64,000 nucleotides of DNA from Pseudomonas sp. P7548 (GTDB lineage Bacteria; Pseudomonadota; Gammaproteobacteria; Pseudomonadales; Pseudomonadaceae). This document shows, piece by piece, positions 8,613 to 21,378 of this stretch. Below the pieces are notes generated by a model that saw nothing but the letters and a program-made list of their open reading frames with translations, was not told the DNA's origin and made no database searches. The translations under genes were made by a program, and so were the position numbers. The stretch is taken from NCBI RefSeq assembly GCF_013386585.1, contig NZ_JACARO010000036.1:148341-212340 (forward strand), written 5' to 3'. Each line of letters starts with the position of its first letter. Within the stretch, counting starts at the first letter, position 1.

Positions 8613-10091
8613 ATGCCTGATACCACGCAACTCCTTATCGGCGCGGGCCTGGACGGCCAACCCATCGCCCAGGCCATGCGCTTGGCCAACCGCCATGGGC
8701 TGATTGCCGGTGCGACCGGCACGGGCAAGACCGTCACCTTGCAACGCCTGACGGAAGCCTTCAGCGACGCGGGCGTCGCGGTGTTCGCGGCTGATATCAA
8801 GGGCGACCTGTGTGGCCTCGGGGCCGCAGCCAACCCGCAGGGCAAGGTGGCCGAGCGCATCGCCGGCATGCCTTTCCTGGGGTACACCGCCAAGGCCTAC
8901 CCTGTGACGTTGTGGGACATCCATGGGCAGTCCGGTCATCCATTGCGCACCACCATCAGCGAAATGGGCCCATTGTTGCTCGGCGCACTGCTGGAACTCA
9001 CCGACAGCCAACAGTCGGCGCTCTACGCGACCTTCAAGGTGGCCGACCGCGAAGGTTTGCTGCTGCTGGACCTCAAGGACCTCAAGGCGCTGCTCAACCA
9101 CCTGCGCTACCACCCGGAATTGCTGGGCGAGGACGCGGCGCTGATGACCACCGGCTCCAGCCAGGCCCTGCTGCGGCGCCTGGCGGTCCTGGAGCAACAG
9201 GGCGCCGAGGCCTTGTTTGGCGAGCCGGCCCTGCAGCTTGAAGACATCCTGCAACCCGCCAGTGATGGGCGAGGGCGTATCCACCTGCTCGACGCCAGCC
9301 GCCTGGTGCATGAGGCGCCCAAGGTGTACGCGACCTTCCTGCTGTGGCTGTTGGCGGAGTTGTTCGAGCAATTGCCCGAACGCGGCGATGCCGACAAGCC
9401 GTTGCTGGCGCTGTTTTTTGATGAGGCCCACTTGCTGTTTGCCGATACGCCCAAGGCGTTGCAGGAGCGGTTGGAGCAAGTGGTGCGCTTGATTCGCTCC
9501 AAAGGTGTCGGCGTTTACTTTGTCACACAGTCTCCGGGGGATTTGCCTGACACGGTCTTGGCGCAATTGGGCCTGCGCATCCAGCACGGCCTGCGGGCGT
9601 TCACCACCAAGGAGCAGAAGTCCCTGCGGGCAGTGGCAGACGGTTTTCGGCCGAACCCCACCTTCGATACCCTGGCGGTGCTGACCGAGCTGGGCACAGG
9701 TGAGGCGTTGGTGGGCACGCTGCAGGAAAAAGGCACGCCGGAAGTCGTCCAGCGCGTACTGGTGGCGCCGCCGCAGTCGCGTATCGGGCCGCTCAGCGAG
9801 GCCGAACGCGCGGCGCTGATTGCCAGTTCACCGTTGCTGGGGCGCTATGACAAACCGATTGACCGGGAGTCGGCCTATGAAGTGCTGATGGCACGCAAAG
9901 ACCTGGGGACGACGGAAGAGGCCAAGCCGGCTACCGAAGAGCCAAGTTTCACGGACAAGGCGGGGGCCTTTCTGGGCACTACGGCGGGCAAGGCGCTGAA
10001 ATCCGCGATGCAGCAGGCGGCCAATCAGATGGGACGCCAGTTGGTGCGGGGGTTGTTGGGATCGTTGCTGGGTGGCAGCAAGCGCAAGTAG
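8613..10091 (+). CDS. DUF853 / HerA-like P-loop ATPase
   Basis: 492 residues with ribosome site AGAGGTG before the ATG. Walker A is GATGTGKT at residues 33-40 and Walker B is LLALFFDEAHLLF near residue 270. FVTQSPGDLPDTVLAQLG resembles sensor-like motifs of HerA/FtsK-type ATPases, and DUF853 (YjgR) proteins share this architecture. A C-terminal part of about 100 residues is Ala/Gln-rich and ends in basic GGSKRK. The biochemical role of the family is not established; DNA translocation is a guess from the HerA kinship. The stop is 4 bases from the stop of the convergent DciA-like gene. Confidence 0.85.
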   Translation: MPDTTQLLIGAGLDGQPIAQAMRLANRHGLIAGATGTGKTVTLQRLTEAFSDAGVAVFAADIKGDLCGLGAAANPQGKVAERIAGMPFLGYTAKAYPVTLWDIHGQSGHPLRTTISEMGPLLLGALLELTDSQQSALYATFKVADREGLLLLDLKDLKALLNHLRYHPELLGEDAALMTTGSSQALLRRLAVLEQQGAEALFGEPALQLEDILQPASDGRGRIHLLDASRLVHEAPKVYATFLLWLLAELFEQLPERGDADKPLLALFFDEAHLLFADTPKALQERLEQVVRLIRSKGVGVYFVTQSPGDLPDTVLAQLGLRIQHGLRAFTTKEQKSLRAVADGFRPNPTFDTLAVLTELGTGEALVGTLQEKGTPEVVQRVLVAPPQSRIGPLSEAERAALIASSPLLGRYDKPIDRESAYEVLMARKDLGTTEEAKPATEEPSFTDKAGAFLGTTAGKALKSAMQQAANQMGRQLVRGLLGSLLGGSKRK

Positions 10092-10095
10092 CGGT

Positions 10096-10551
10096 TCAGG
10101 CCTTGGGCTTGGCGTGGGCGGCGAGCCGCTCCAGGGCGGCGCGCAGGCCGGGGTCGCTGATGCCGTCGGCCGTCGCCTGGATGGTTTCGGCGGCATTTAC
10201 CGACAGGTCCATCGTGTGGCCCACTGCGCCTTGTTGCACGGTAGGCGGCTGCACCTTGAACTGGATACGCGTCAAGTTGGCGAACTCATCGAAGGCCATC
10301 AATTGACGTTGCAGGCGTTTTTGCTGGTAACGCAAACGCGTGGCCCAATGACCGTCGGTGACAATTAACAGCAAATTGCCTTCACGCCAGGACGCCACAT
10401 GACAATGTTCACGTGCGGCCGGTTGCAATTGGCTTTCGAGCAGGCGTTGCAGATGGCCCAGGCGTTGCGCGTGGCCAAAGATGGCTTTCAACGGCTTGGC
10501 TTCGCGGAGCAACACGCTGGGGATGCGAGCTGTATGAGGGCGAAATGCCAT
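10096..10551 (-). CDS. dciA: DUF721 protein, DciA-like helicase loader
   Basis: 151 residues from the ATG at 10551 (MAFRPHTARIPSVLLREAKP). The N-terminal DUF721 domain carries hydrophobic-basic segments (LKAIFGHAQRLGHLQRLLES) and the KH-like core sequence HVASWREGNLLLIVTDGHWA. DciA proteins load the DnaB helicase in bacteria lacking DnaC. It sits divergent from secA, as in P. putida from memory, but the expected lpxC/dcw neighbour on the other side is replaced here by the DUF853 gene. Confidence 0.75.
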   Translation of the reverse strand: MAFRPHTARIPSVLLREAKPLKAIFGHAQRLGHLQRLLESQLQPAAREHCHVASWREGNLLLIVTDGHWATRLRYQQKRLQRQLMAFDEFANLTRIQFKVQPPTVQQGAVGHTMDLSVNAAETIQATADGISDPGLRAALERLAAHAKPKA

Positions 10552-10856
10552 GTTTAGACACCTTAAGTAACAGAGCCGCCATCTTAACAGAAAGCGCCCG
10601 CAGGCCCCCGGGCAATGCAACTGCAGGTCAACGCTTGCCAAATCAATAGGTAACTTCTGCGCTCCATGGGTTGAAGTTCCGGTAAAAGCCCTTATTTTAA
10701 ACAGGCCCTCTCACAGCACCATGCCAGCATCGGGGAACAACGCCACTTTCCTCACCCACGATTCCGGGTAGAATGCGCGTTCGCATGCGGCCGTGAGGGC
10801 TGCTCGGGCCACTCACGGTGCGCCCTCCATCCCTATGTGTGGAAGAACCTGCCGAT
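10552..10856. other. Divergent intergenic region dciA/secA (305 bp)
   Basis: No convincing gene. TTGAAG (10672) and TTATTT (about 10691), roughly 17 bases apart, could be a weak promoter toward secA. No secM-like leader with an arrest peptide is visible. Confidence 0.35.
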
Positions 10857-13592
<2,736 letters not shown>

Positions 13593-13716
13593 GATTTTTG
13601 CCTGACGCTGCAACACCCCGCGCCGCGACCGGCCTTTGCCGTCGCGGCGTTTTGCCATTAATTTCACCGTCGCTTACGACGGCACAGATATCACCTCATT
13701 TTTAAGGAGCGCATTC

Positions 13717-14934
13717 ATGGCTGTTGGTCTTGGTCCTTTGCCCACTTTGCACCCGGTCGCCGGTTTTGAACTCGGTATCGCTTCGGCCGGCATCAAGCGC
13801 CCGGGGCGCAAGGATGTGGTGGTGATGCGCTGTGCCGAAGGTTCAACCGTCGCTGGCGTGTTCACCCTCAATGCGTTCTGCGCAGCACCGGTGATCCTGG
13901 CCAAGCAGCGCGTAGCCGGTAACATTCGTTACCTGCTGACCAACACCGGTAATGCCAACGCCGGGACCGGCGAGCCAGGCCTGGTGGCCGCTGCGCGCAC
14001 CTGCGCCAAGCTGGCCCAGCTTGCTGGGGTTGATGCCAGCCAAGTGTTGCCGTACTCCACCGGCGTGATCGGCGAGCCGCTGCCGGTCGAGAAGATCGAA
14101 GGTGCCCTGCAAGCCGCGCTGGACGACCTGTCTGTGGATAACTGGGCTGCCGCCGCCACCGGCATCATGACCACCGACACCCTGCCAAAAGGCGCGAGCC
14201 GCCAGTTCGTACACGACGGCGTCACCGTCACTGTAACTGGCATCAGCAAGGGCGCAGGCATGATCCGTCCGAACATGGCCACCATGCTCGGTTACATCGC
14301 CACTGACGCCAAAGTCTCCCGTGACGTGCTGCACAGCCTGATCCTGGACGGCGCCAACAAGTCGTTCAACCGCATCACCATCGATGGCGACACCTCCACC
14401 AACGACTGCTGCATGCTGATCGCCACCGGCCAGGCCAACCTGCCGGAAATCACCGAAGCCAGCGGCCCGCTGTTCGCGGCGTTGAAGCAGGCGGTGTTCG
14501 AAGTGTGCATGGACGTGGCCCAGGCCATCGTGCGTGACGGCGAAGGCGCCACCAAATTCGTCACAGTTGAAGTCAATGGCGGCGGCAACCACCAGGAATG
14601 CCTGGACGTGGGTTACACCGTGGCGCATTCGCCACTGATCAAGACCGCGCTGTTCGCCTCCGACCCGAACTGGGGCCGTATCCTGGCTGCCGTCGGCCGT
14701 GCCGGCGTGCCAGACCTGGACGTGAGCAAGATCGACGTGTTCCTGAGCGGCGTGTGCATCGCCAGCCGTGGCGCACGTGCCGAGACCTACACCGAAGCCC
14801 AGGGCTCGGCGGTGATGCAGCAGGAAGAAATCACCATCCGCATCGAGCTGGGCCGCGGTGAGTGCAGCGAAACCATCTGGACCACTGACCTGTCCCACGA
14901 GTACGTGAAGATCAACGCGGAATACCGTACCTAA
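13717..14934 (+). CDS. argJ: Glutamate N-acetyltransferase / amino-acid acetyltransferase
   Basis: 405 residues from the ATG at 13717 with AAGGAG ahead ([20 protein letters not shown]). ArgJ transfers acetyl from N-acetylornithine to glutamate in the cyclic arginine pathway. The proprotein cleaves itself before the nucleophilic Thr of the ATML motif, here Thr189 in [15 protein letters not shown], giving alpha and beta chains. The [13 protein letters not shown] segment and C-terminal [20 protein letters not shown] are typical. It lies 124 bases after secA and 13 bases before the Nudix/ThiE gene, probably one transcript with the latter. Confidence 0.95.
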   Translation: MAVGLGPLPTLHPVAGFELGIASAGIKRPGRKDVVVMRCAEGSTVAGVFTLNAFCAAPVILAKQRVAGNIRYLLTNTGNANAGTGEPGLVAAARTCAKLAQLAGVDASQVLPYSTGVIGEPLPVEKIEGALQAALDDLSVDNWAAAATGIMTTDTLPKGASRQFVHDGVTVTVTGISKGAGMIRPNMATMLGYIATDAKVSRDVLHSLILDGANKSFNRITIDGDTSTNDCCMLIATGQANLPEITEASGPLFAALKQAVFEVCMDVAQAIVRDGEGATKFVTVEVNGGGNHQECLDVGYTVAHSPLIKTALFASDPNWGRILAAVGRAGVPDLDVSKIDVFLSGVCIASRGARAETYTEAQGSAVMQQEEITIRIELGRGECSETIWTTDLSHEYVKINAEYRT

Positions 14935-14947
14935 GAGGATAAGCGCG

Positions 14948-15892
14948 GTGAAACGAGTGCATGTAGCAGCAGCGGTGATCCGCGGTGTCGACGGCAGGAT
15001 CCTGCTGGCGCGCCGCGCCGATACCCAGCATCAGGGCGGCCTCTGGGAGTTTCCCGGGGGTAAGGTGGAAGCCGATGAGTCGGTTGAAACCGCCCTGTCC
15101 CGCGAACTGCAGGAAGAGCTGGGCATTCAGGTCACGGCGGCACGCCCGTTGATCAAGGTGCAGCATGACTACCCGGACAAACAGGTATTACTGGATGTCT
15201 GGGAAGTCTCGGCCTTTACCGGCGAACCCCATGGTGCCGAAGGGCAGCCGTTGGAATGGGTGGCCCAGCGGGACCTGATCAACTACGAGTTCCCGGCAGC
15301 CAATGCGCCCATCGTTGCCGCAGCGCGTTTGCCTGCCGAGTACTTGATCACGCCTGGCGAGCTGGAAACCCCCGCATTGTTGCGCGGTATCCAGAAAGCC
15401 ATTGCCGGTGGCATCAAGCTGGTTCAACTGCGTGCGCCCAACGGCTACGACCCTAAATACCGGGACTTGGCGGTGGACGCCGTGGGCCTGTGTGCGGGCA
15501 AGGCGCAACTGATGCTCAAGGGGCCCTTTGAGTGGTTGGGGGATTTCCCCTCGGCGGGCTGGCACATGACCTCGGCGCAACTGCGCAAATACGCGAGCAA
15601 AGGCCGGCCGCTGCCCAAGGACCGCTGGTTGGCGGCTTCTTGCCACAATGCCGAGGAACTGGCGCTGGCCGAGTTGATGGACGTGGATTTTGTCACGCTG
15701 TCGCCGGTGCAACCGACCCAGACTCATCCTGACGCGCAGCCGTTGGGGTGGGAGCAGGCGGCGCTTTTGATCAGTGGGTTCAGCAAGCCGGTGTTTCTGC
15801 TGGGTGGCGTTGGGCCGGCTGAGCGGGAGCAGGCTTGGGAAGCCGGTGCCCAGGGTGTTGCTGGCATCCGGGCGTTCTGGCCTGAGGTTTGA
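14948..15892 (+). CDS. Nudix hydrolase (MutT-like) fused to a ThiE-like domain
   Basis: 314 residues from a GTG start with AAGAGGAT ahead. Residues 1-130 form an 8-oxo-dGTPase-like Nudix domain, with the box GGKVEADESVETALSRELQE followed by ELGI. Residues about 140-314 resemble thiamine phosphate synthase: LLRGIQKAIAGGIKLVQLRA, VDFVTLSPVQPTQTHP and FLLGGVGPAE. Catalytic competence of the ThiE part is doubtful, since several TPP-binding motifs are degenerate. This fusion is widespread in Pseudomonas next to argJ. The MutT part would remove oxidised nucleotides; the reason for the fusion is unknown. Confidence 0.9.
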   Translation: MKRVHVAAAVIRGVDGRILLARRADTQHQGGLWEFPGGKVEADESVETALSRELQEELGIQVTAARPLIKVQHDYPDKQVLLDVWEVSAFTGEPHGAEGQPLEWVAQRDLINYEFPAANAPIVAAARLPAEYLITPGELETPALLRGIQKAIAGGIKLVQLRAPNGYDPKYRDLAVDAVGLCAGKAQLMLKGPFEWLGDFPSAGWHMTSAQLRKYASKGRPLPKDRWLAASCHNAEELALAELMDVDFVTLSPVQPTQTHPDAQPLGWEQAALLISGFSKPVFLLGGVGPAEREQAWEAGAQGVAGIRAFWPEV

Positions 15893-15910
15893 TGGTGTTC
15901 TGACGGGCCT

Positions 15911-15994
15911 CTTCGCGAGCAAGCCCGCTCCCACACTTGACCGAGTTCTACCTTTGGAATGCGGTCGAATGTGGGAGCGGGCTTGCTCGCGAAG
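15911..15994. repeat. REP doublet (REPIN) between the Nudix/ThiE and PduO genes
   Basis: Two 25-bp perfectly inverted arms (15911-15935 and 15970-15994), with core GTGGGAGCGGGCTTGCTCGCG, trimmed here to GTGGGAGCGGGCTTGCTC, separated by 34 bases. It lies between convergent genes. It is the same family as the element at 29323 but with CTCGCG in place of CCCGCG. Confidence 0.9.
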
Positions 15995-16017
15995 GCGTCA
16001 GATCAGGCACTGAAAAA

Positions 16018-16596
16018 CTAATGGGGTTTGGCAGCCGCCTGCCACAACACCTCCGCCACACCCTGGCGCCTGGCAATCACCCGCGCTGCCACAAACAGCA
16101 AGTCCGACAGCCGATTGATATACGCCAACCCCACGCCGTCCAACGGTTCCACCGCGTTCAACTGCTGACACCGCCGCTCTGCACTGCGCGCCAGGCTGCG
16201 GCATACATGGGCCTGGGCAATCAGCGCCGAACCCCCGGGCAGGATGAAGTTCTCCAGCGGCCCCACTTCCTCGTTCCAGCGGTCAATCGCCGCTTCCAAT
16301 CGGTCCACTTCAGCGGCATTCAACGCCTTGTACACCGGCATCGCCAGCTCGCCGCCCAGATCGAACAAACGATGCTGGCAAGGCGTAAGCACTTCGATCA
16401 CGTCCTTGAGTTCAGGGTGCTTGCCACTCTGTTCTTCCAGGTTGGCCAACAGCAACCCCAACTGACTGTTCAGCGTATCGACTTCGCCAATGGCCTCCAC
16501 CCGTGGGTGGTCCTTGGGCACACGGCGGCCATCGCCCAGGCCGGTTTCGCCCGTGTCGCCGGTACGGGTGTAGATCTTCGACAGGCGAAAGCCCAT
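16018..16596 (-). CDS. PduO-type cob(I)alamin adenosyltransferase
   Basis: 192 residues from the ATG at 16596 (MGFRLSKIYTRTGDTGETGL). It transfers the adenosyl group of ATP to cob(I)alamin to make coenzyme B12. The N-terminal ATP-binding motif TRTGDTGETGLGDGRRVPKD and the PGGSALIAQAHVCRSLARSAERR helix with the conserved Arg are clear. ELAMPVYKALN and YINRLSDLLFVAARV complete the trimeric fold. It starts 2 bases downstream of the histidine-kinase stop, so the two are cotranscribed, an odd functional pairing. Confidence 0.92.
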   Translation of the reverse strand: MGFRLSKIYTRTGDTGETGLGDGRRVPKDHPRVEAIGEVDTLNSQLGLLLANLEEQSGKHPELKDVIEVLTPCQHRLFDLGGELAMPVYKALNAAEVDRLEAAIDRWNEEVGPLENFILPGGSALIAQAHVCRSLARSAERRCQQLNAVEPLDGVGLAYINRLSDLLFVAARVIARRQGVAEVLWQAAAKPH

Positions 16597-16598
16597 GG

Positions 16599-18653
16599 TC
16601 AGTGCTCCAGTTGGGTAAGTTCGTAGGGGGGCAGTTGGCTGCCGGCCAGCGGCAGGCGCAAGGTAAAGCACGTACCTTGGCCCGGCGTAGAGTGCACTTC
16701 CATCTGGCCTTTGTGGTTGTTGGTGATGATGAAGTACGACACCGACAGCCCAAGCCCGGTGCCCTGGCCGATTTCCTTGGTGGTGAAGAAGGGCTCGAAG
16801 GTGCGCTTGCGCACGTTTTCGCTCATGCCGATGCCGTTGTCTTCCACCTGGATTTCCGCCCACGGCGGGTTGAGCCGGGTGCGCAGGATGATGCGCCCAG
16901 GCTCGCTGTCGTCTTCGCGCAGGTGGATCGCCTGGGCGGCGTTTTTCAACAGGTTGAGCAGTACCTGCTCCAGTTCGTTGGCGGTGCCGGGCACGGGGCC
17001 CAGTTGCGGGTCGAACTGGCGGATGATCGCCTGGCCCTTGAAGTCGAAGCCGATGGTCAAGTCGAAGTCGTTACCGGCGATCTCCACCGCCTGGTCAATC
17101 AGCGCGGGCAGGTCGCAAGGCGCCATCTGCCGGTTGCTGCGCCGGCTGAAACTGAGCATGTGGGTGACGATCTTCGCCGCCCGTGCACCGGCTTGCTGGA
17201 TGCCGTCGAGCAGTTGCGGCACTTCGCGGCTTTGCAGGTAGCGGTTGACGGTGTCCAGCTCGATGCCGGCCTGTTCGGCCTGCTCCAGGTTCTTGGGCAG
17301 GTCGGGGGACAAGCGCCGGCGGATGTTCTGTACGTTGTGCAGGATCGCGCCCAGGGGGTTGTTGATCTCGTGGGCCATGCCAGCGGCGAGGCCGCCCACC
17401 GAGAGCATTTTTTCCGACTGCACCATCATTTCTTCCAGGGACAGGCGCTGGGTAATGTCGTCGATGCGGATCACCACGCCGCGCCCGGCACCGCCCATCA
17501 GCGGGTAGAAGGTCAGGGCGTAATGCTTGGGCTCATCGTCCTTGACCCAGGTGACCCGCTCGATGCGTTCCACCGTGTGTTGTTCGACCGTGGCCTTGAT
17601 CTGGGGCAGGTAGGGCTTGAGCGGCTGGAAGGCGAGGAAAATCGGCTGGTTCAGCGCTTCATCCAGGCGCGTGCCGGAAAGCGCGCTGGCTTCCTGGTTC
17701 CACTGGGTCACGTAGAGCTGTTCGTCCAGGGCGATCAGCGCCGAGGGCATCGAGTCGATGATGCTATTGAGGTAGTTCTGGAAACCGGTGAGTTTTTTCT
17801 CGATCTTGCTGCGCACCTGGACTTCCAGTTCCAGCTTGCGGTTGGTGTGGCGGGTTTCCTCGGCCAGGCCCTGGGCCTGGTCGTAGGCGGCCTGGGAGTC
17901 GTCACGGGCGCGCTTGAGCTGCTGCTCACGGGCTTCGATGCGTGACAGCATGGTGTTGAAGGCTTCGGCCAGGCTGCCGATTTCGTCGTGGTTGCCGCGA
18001 CTGGCGCGCAGGGCGTAGTTCTCTTCGCGGGTGACCTGGCGCGACAGTTCTTCCAGTTCGTGGATCGGCCGGGTGATCAGGCGCTTGATCTGACGGGCGA
18101 TGATCAGCCACAACAGCACGCTGAAAATCAGGATGCCCAGGCTGGCGGTCAATGTGCCGGTGTAGAAGGCCACCGGCAGCTCACTGCTGGCCACCAGCAG
18201 CAGGTGCCCGGAAGGCTGGCCAGCCCGGGGCAGGGTGATGACCTGGTTACTGCGAAACTCGGTGACGCGCCAGGCTTCGATGTGCCGGTAGTTGTCCGGC
18301 AAGTGCAGGCGATCGCCGTGTTGCATCTGCGCCAGGCGGTTGCCTTCGCCGTCGTACAGCGCCGCCGCGCGCAGCGGTGAATAGCTGGTCAGTTCGTTAA
18401 GGAGCGCGTCGGCCTTGGAGGGGGATTCGAGGGCTTCGGCGGCGAGCGCCGGGTTGGACACCAGCCGACCAATGGCCTGGAGGGCCTGGGGCGCCATGCT
18501 TTCCTGGGAGATCCAGTAGGCCGCACTGATAAAAGTCAGGTTGGCCACCAGCAACACGGTGGTGAGCAGCACCAGCAAGGCGGCCAGCAGTTTCTGCCCG
18601 ACCGGTAGGTTTTCTAGACGCTGGCGCAGTGGCATCAGGTTTTTCGCAGGCAA
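16599..18653 (-). CDS. HAMP-PAS sensor histidine kinase
   Basis: 684 residues. Helix 1 is at about 20-45, a short periplasmic domain at about 46-165, helix 2 at about 168-187 and HAMP at about 188-240. A coiled coil, PAS at about 292-400 and HisKA with the H-box GMAHEINNP (His428) follow. The HATPase has N-box NLLKNAAQAI, G1 DNGIGM and G2 GQGTGLGLS. No partner response regulator lies beside it. The periplasmic domain suggests an envelope or small-molecule signal, which is unknown. It sits in a minus-strand run with ketopantoate reductase upstream (28 bases) and the adenosyltransferase downstream (2 bases). Confidence 0.92.
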   Translation of the reverse strand: MPAKNLMPLRQRLENLPVGQKLLAALLVLLTTVLLVANLTFISAAYWISQESMAPQALQAIGRLVSNPALAAEALESPSKADALLNELTSYSPLRAAALYDGEGNRLAQMQHGDRLHLPDNYRHIEAWRVTEFRSNQVITLPRAGQPSGHLLLVASSELPVAFYTGTLTASLGILIFSVLLWLIIARQIKRLITRPIHELEELSRQVTREENYALRASRGNHDEIGSLAEAFNTMLSRIEAREQQLKRARDDSQAAYDQAQGLAEETRHTNRKLELEVQVRSKIEKKLTGFQNYLNSIIDSMPSALIALDEQLYVTQWNQEASALSGTRLDEALNQPIFLAFQPLKPYLPQIKATVEQHTVERIERVTWVKDDEPKHYALTFYPLMGGAGRGVVIRIDDITQRLSLEEMMVQSEKMLSVGGLAAGMAHEINNPLGAILHNVQNIRRRLSPDLPKNLEQAEQAGIELDTVNRYLQSREVPQLLDGIQQAGARAAKIVTHMLSFSRRSNRQMAPCDLPALIDQAVEIAGNDFDLTIGFDFKGQAIIRQFDPQLGPVPGTANELEQVLLNLLKNAAQAIHLREDDSEPGRIILRTRLNPPWAEIQVEDNGIGMSENVRKRTFEPFFTTKEIGQGTGLGLSVSYFIITNNHKGQMEVHSTPGQGTCFTLRLPLAGSQLPPYELTQLEH

Positions 18654-18681
18654 TAGACAAGTAGTCAGGGTAGCGCGTGGT

Positions 18682-19704
<1,023 letters not shown>

Positions 19705-19722
19705 TTATATTGGAGAAATGAC

Positions 19723-20208
19723 ATGCCTTCGTTCGACGTGGTATCCGAACTGGACAAACACGAAGTCACCAACGCCGTCGAGAACGCCGTCAAGGAACTG
19801 GACCGTCGCTATGACTTGAAAGGCAAGGGCAGCTTCGAGTTCAAGGAAAAGGAACTGACTGTCAACCTGACCGCTGAAGCCGATTTCCAGCTGGAAGCGA
19901 TGATCGAAATCCTCAAGCTGTCCCTGGTCAAGCGCAAGATCGACGTGCAATGCCTTGAAGTCAAGGACGCCTACGCTTCCGGCAAGCTGATGAAGCAGGA
20001 AGCGACGCTCAAGGAAGGCATCGACAAGGAGCTGGCGAAAAAGATCGTGGCCCATATCAAGGACGCCAAGCTCAAGGTCCAGGCCGCCATCCAGGGTGAG
20101 CAGGTGCGCGTTACCGGCAAGAAGCGTGACGATCTGCAAGAGGCCATCGCGGCCCTGCGCGCCAAGACCTTCGACATGCCGCTGCAGTTCAATAACTTTC
20201 GCGACTGA
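19723..20208 (+). CDS. yajQ: YajQ family nucleotide-binding protein
   Basis: 161 residues, start [20 protein letters not shown] with GGAGAAATG ahead. YajQ (DUF520) proteins have two ferredoxin-like domains. Members from Xanthomonas and Pseudomonas bind cyclic di-GMP and affect transcription and virulence. The conserved [18 protein letters not shown] and [20 protein letters not shown] segments are present and the length is standard. Transcribed alone, with a hairpin downstream. Link to the biofilm locus at the right of the window is only thematic. Confidence 0.92.
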   Translation: MPSFDVVSELDKHEVTNAVENAVKELDRRYDLKGKGSFEFKEKELTVNLTAEADFQLEAMIEILKLSLVKRKIDVQCLEVKDAYASGKLMKQEATLKEGIDKELAKKIVAHIKDAKLKVQAAIQGEQVRVTGKKRDDLQEAIAALRAKTFDMPLQFNNFRD

Positions 20209-20270
20209 TGGCACTTTGGGGAACCTGAGGGCGTTTTTGGCGTCCCACGCCCCAGAGCCATTGCCTACTA

Positions 20271-20300
20271 TTGAGCCCTGCGGGGCTCAATTGCATTTTT
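20271..20300 (+). terminator. Probable terminator after yajQ
   Basis: Perfect stem TTGAGCCC/GGGCTCAA with loop TGCG, followed by TTGCATTTTT. Confidence 0.65.
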
Positions 20301-20344
20301 GGGCACCTGAAAACACCGAACATCCGCTAGACAGGAGAATGTAG

Positions 20345-21187
20345 ATGGATTTGAACGCTGAAGTGGATCACCTGATCAAGACCTCGGAATCGTGGATCCC
20401 GATGATCATGGAATACGGCAGCCGGTTTTTGCTGGCAGTGATCACCCTGGCCATCGGCTGGTGGTTGATCAACGTATTGACTCATCGAGTGGGGCGTTTG
20501 CTGGCCCTGCGTAACGCAGACCTGGCGCTGCAACACTTCATCACCAGCCTGGCGAACATTGCGCTCAAGGTCATGCTGGTGGTCAACGTGGCGTCGATGA
20601 TCGGCGTGGCGACCACCTCGTTCGTTGCCGCGATCGGTGCCGCCACCCTGGCCATCGGCTTGGCGCTGCAAGGCAGCCTGGCGAACTTTGCCGGCGGCGT
20701 GCTGATCCTGCTGTTCCGCCCGTTCCGCATTGGTGACTGGATCGAAGCACAGGGCACGTCGGGCACGGTCGACAGCATCCAGATCTTCCACACCGTGTTG
20801 CGCACCGGCGACAACAAGACCGTGATCATCCCCAACGGCAGCCTGTCCAACGGCCTGATCACCAACACCAACCGTCAGCCGACGCGCAAAGTGGTATTCG
20901 ACGTGGGCGTGGACTATGAAGCCGACTTGCAGAAGGCGCGTGAAGTCCTGCTGGAACTGGCCAAGGACCCACGGGTATTGGCCGATCCGGCTGCGGTGGC
21001 GGTGGTGTCGACCCTGGGGGACAGCTCGATCACGGTTTCCCTGCGTTGCTGGACCAAAACGGCGGATTACTGGGATGTAGTGTTCATGCTCAATGAACTT
21101 GCACGTGACCGCTTGAAGGCTGCCGGGATTGATATTCCATTTCCACAGCGAGTTATTCGAGTGATGCAGGAAAGTGTTACGAAGTAA
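20345..21187 (+). CDS. MscS-family small-conductance mechanosensitive channel
   Basis: 280 residues, start ATG with AGGAGAATGTAG ahead. Three N-terminal helices; the pore helix TM3 has the Gly/Ala pattern SFVAAIGAATLAIGLALQGS then LANFAGGVLIL. The MscS beta domain follows (FRPFRIGDWIEAQGTSGTVD, VIIPNGSLSNG) and an alpha/beta C-terminal domain. It releases solutes during hypo-osmotic shock across the inner membrane. A second MscS gene, closely similar in length and sequence, lies at 48907-49731. Confidence 0.95.
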   Translation: MDLNAEVDHLIKTSESWIPMIMEYGSRFLLAVITLAIGWWLINVLTHRVGRLLALRNADLALQHFITSLANIALKVMLVVNVASMIGVATTSFVAAIGAATLAIGLALQGSLANFAGGVLILLFRPFRIGDWIEAQGTSGTVDSIQIFHTVLRTGDNKTVIIPNGSLSNGLITNTNRQPTRKVVFDVGVDYEADLQKAREVLLELAKDPRVLADPAAVAVVSTLGDSSITVSLRCWTKTADYWDVVFMLNELARDRLKAAGIDIPFPQRVIRVMQESVTK

Positions 21188-21295
21188 CTAAGTGCAAGGG
21201 CATCGAACTTGGCCAAAAGGTCAGGTTCGAGGTCGACGGGTTAATCTCGTTAGTTAGCTTGCTAGTTATTTTTCGATTGAAATAAAACAGCAATA

Positions 21296-21334
21296 AAAAA
21301 GCCGCCCCCTTGTTTGCAAGGGGGCGGCTTTTTA
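21296..21334. terminator. Bidirectional terminator between MscS and OprD-family genes
   Basis: A-run, 12-bp stem GCCGCCCCCTTG/CAAGGGGGCGGC with loop TTTG, then a T-run. It serves both convergent genes. Confidence 0.93.
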
Positions 21335-21378
21335 TTTAAGGCCGAAGCCTTAAGCCATCGTTGTAATCAAACGAGCTA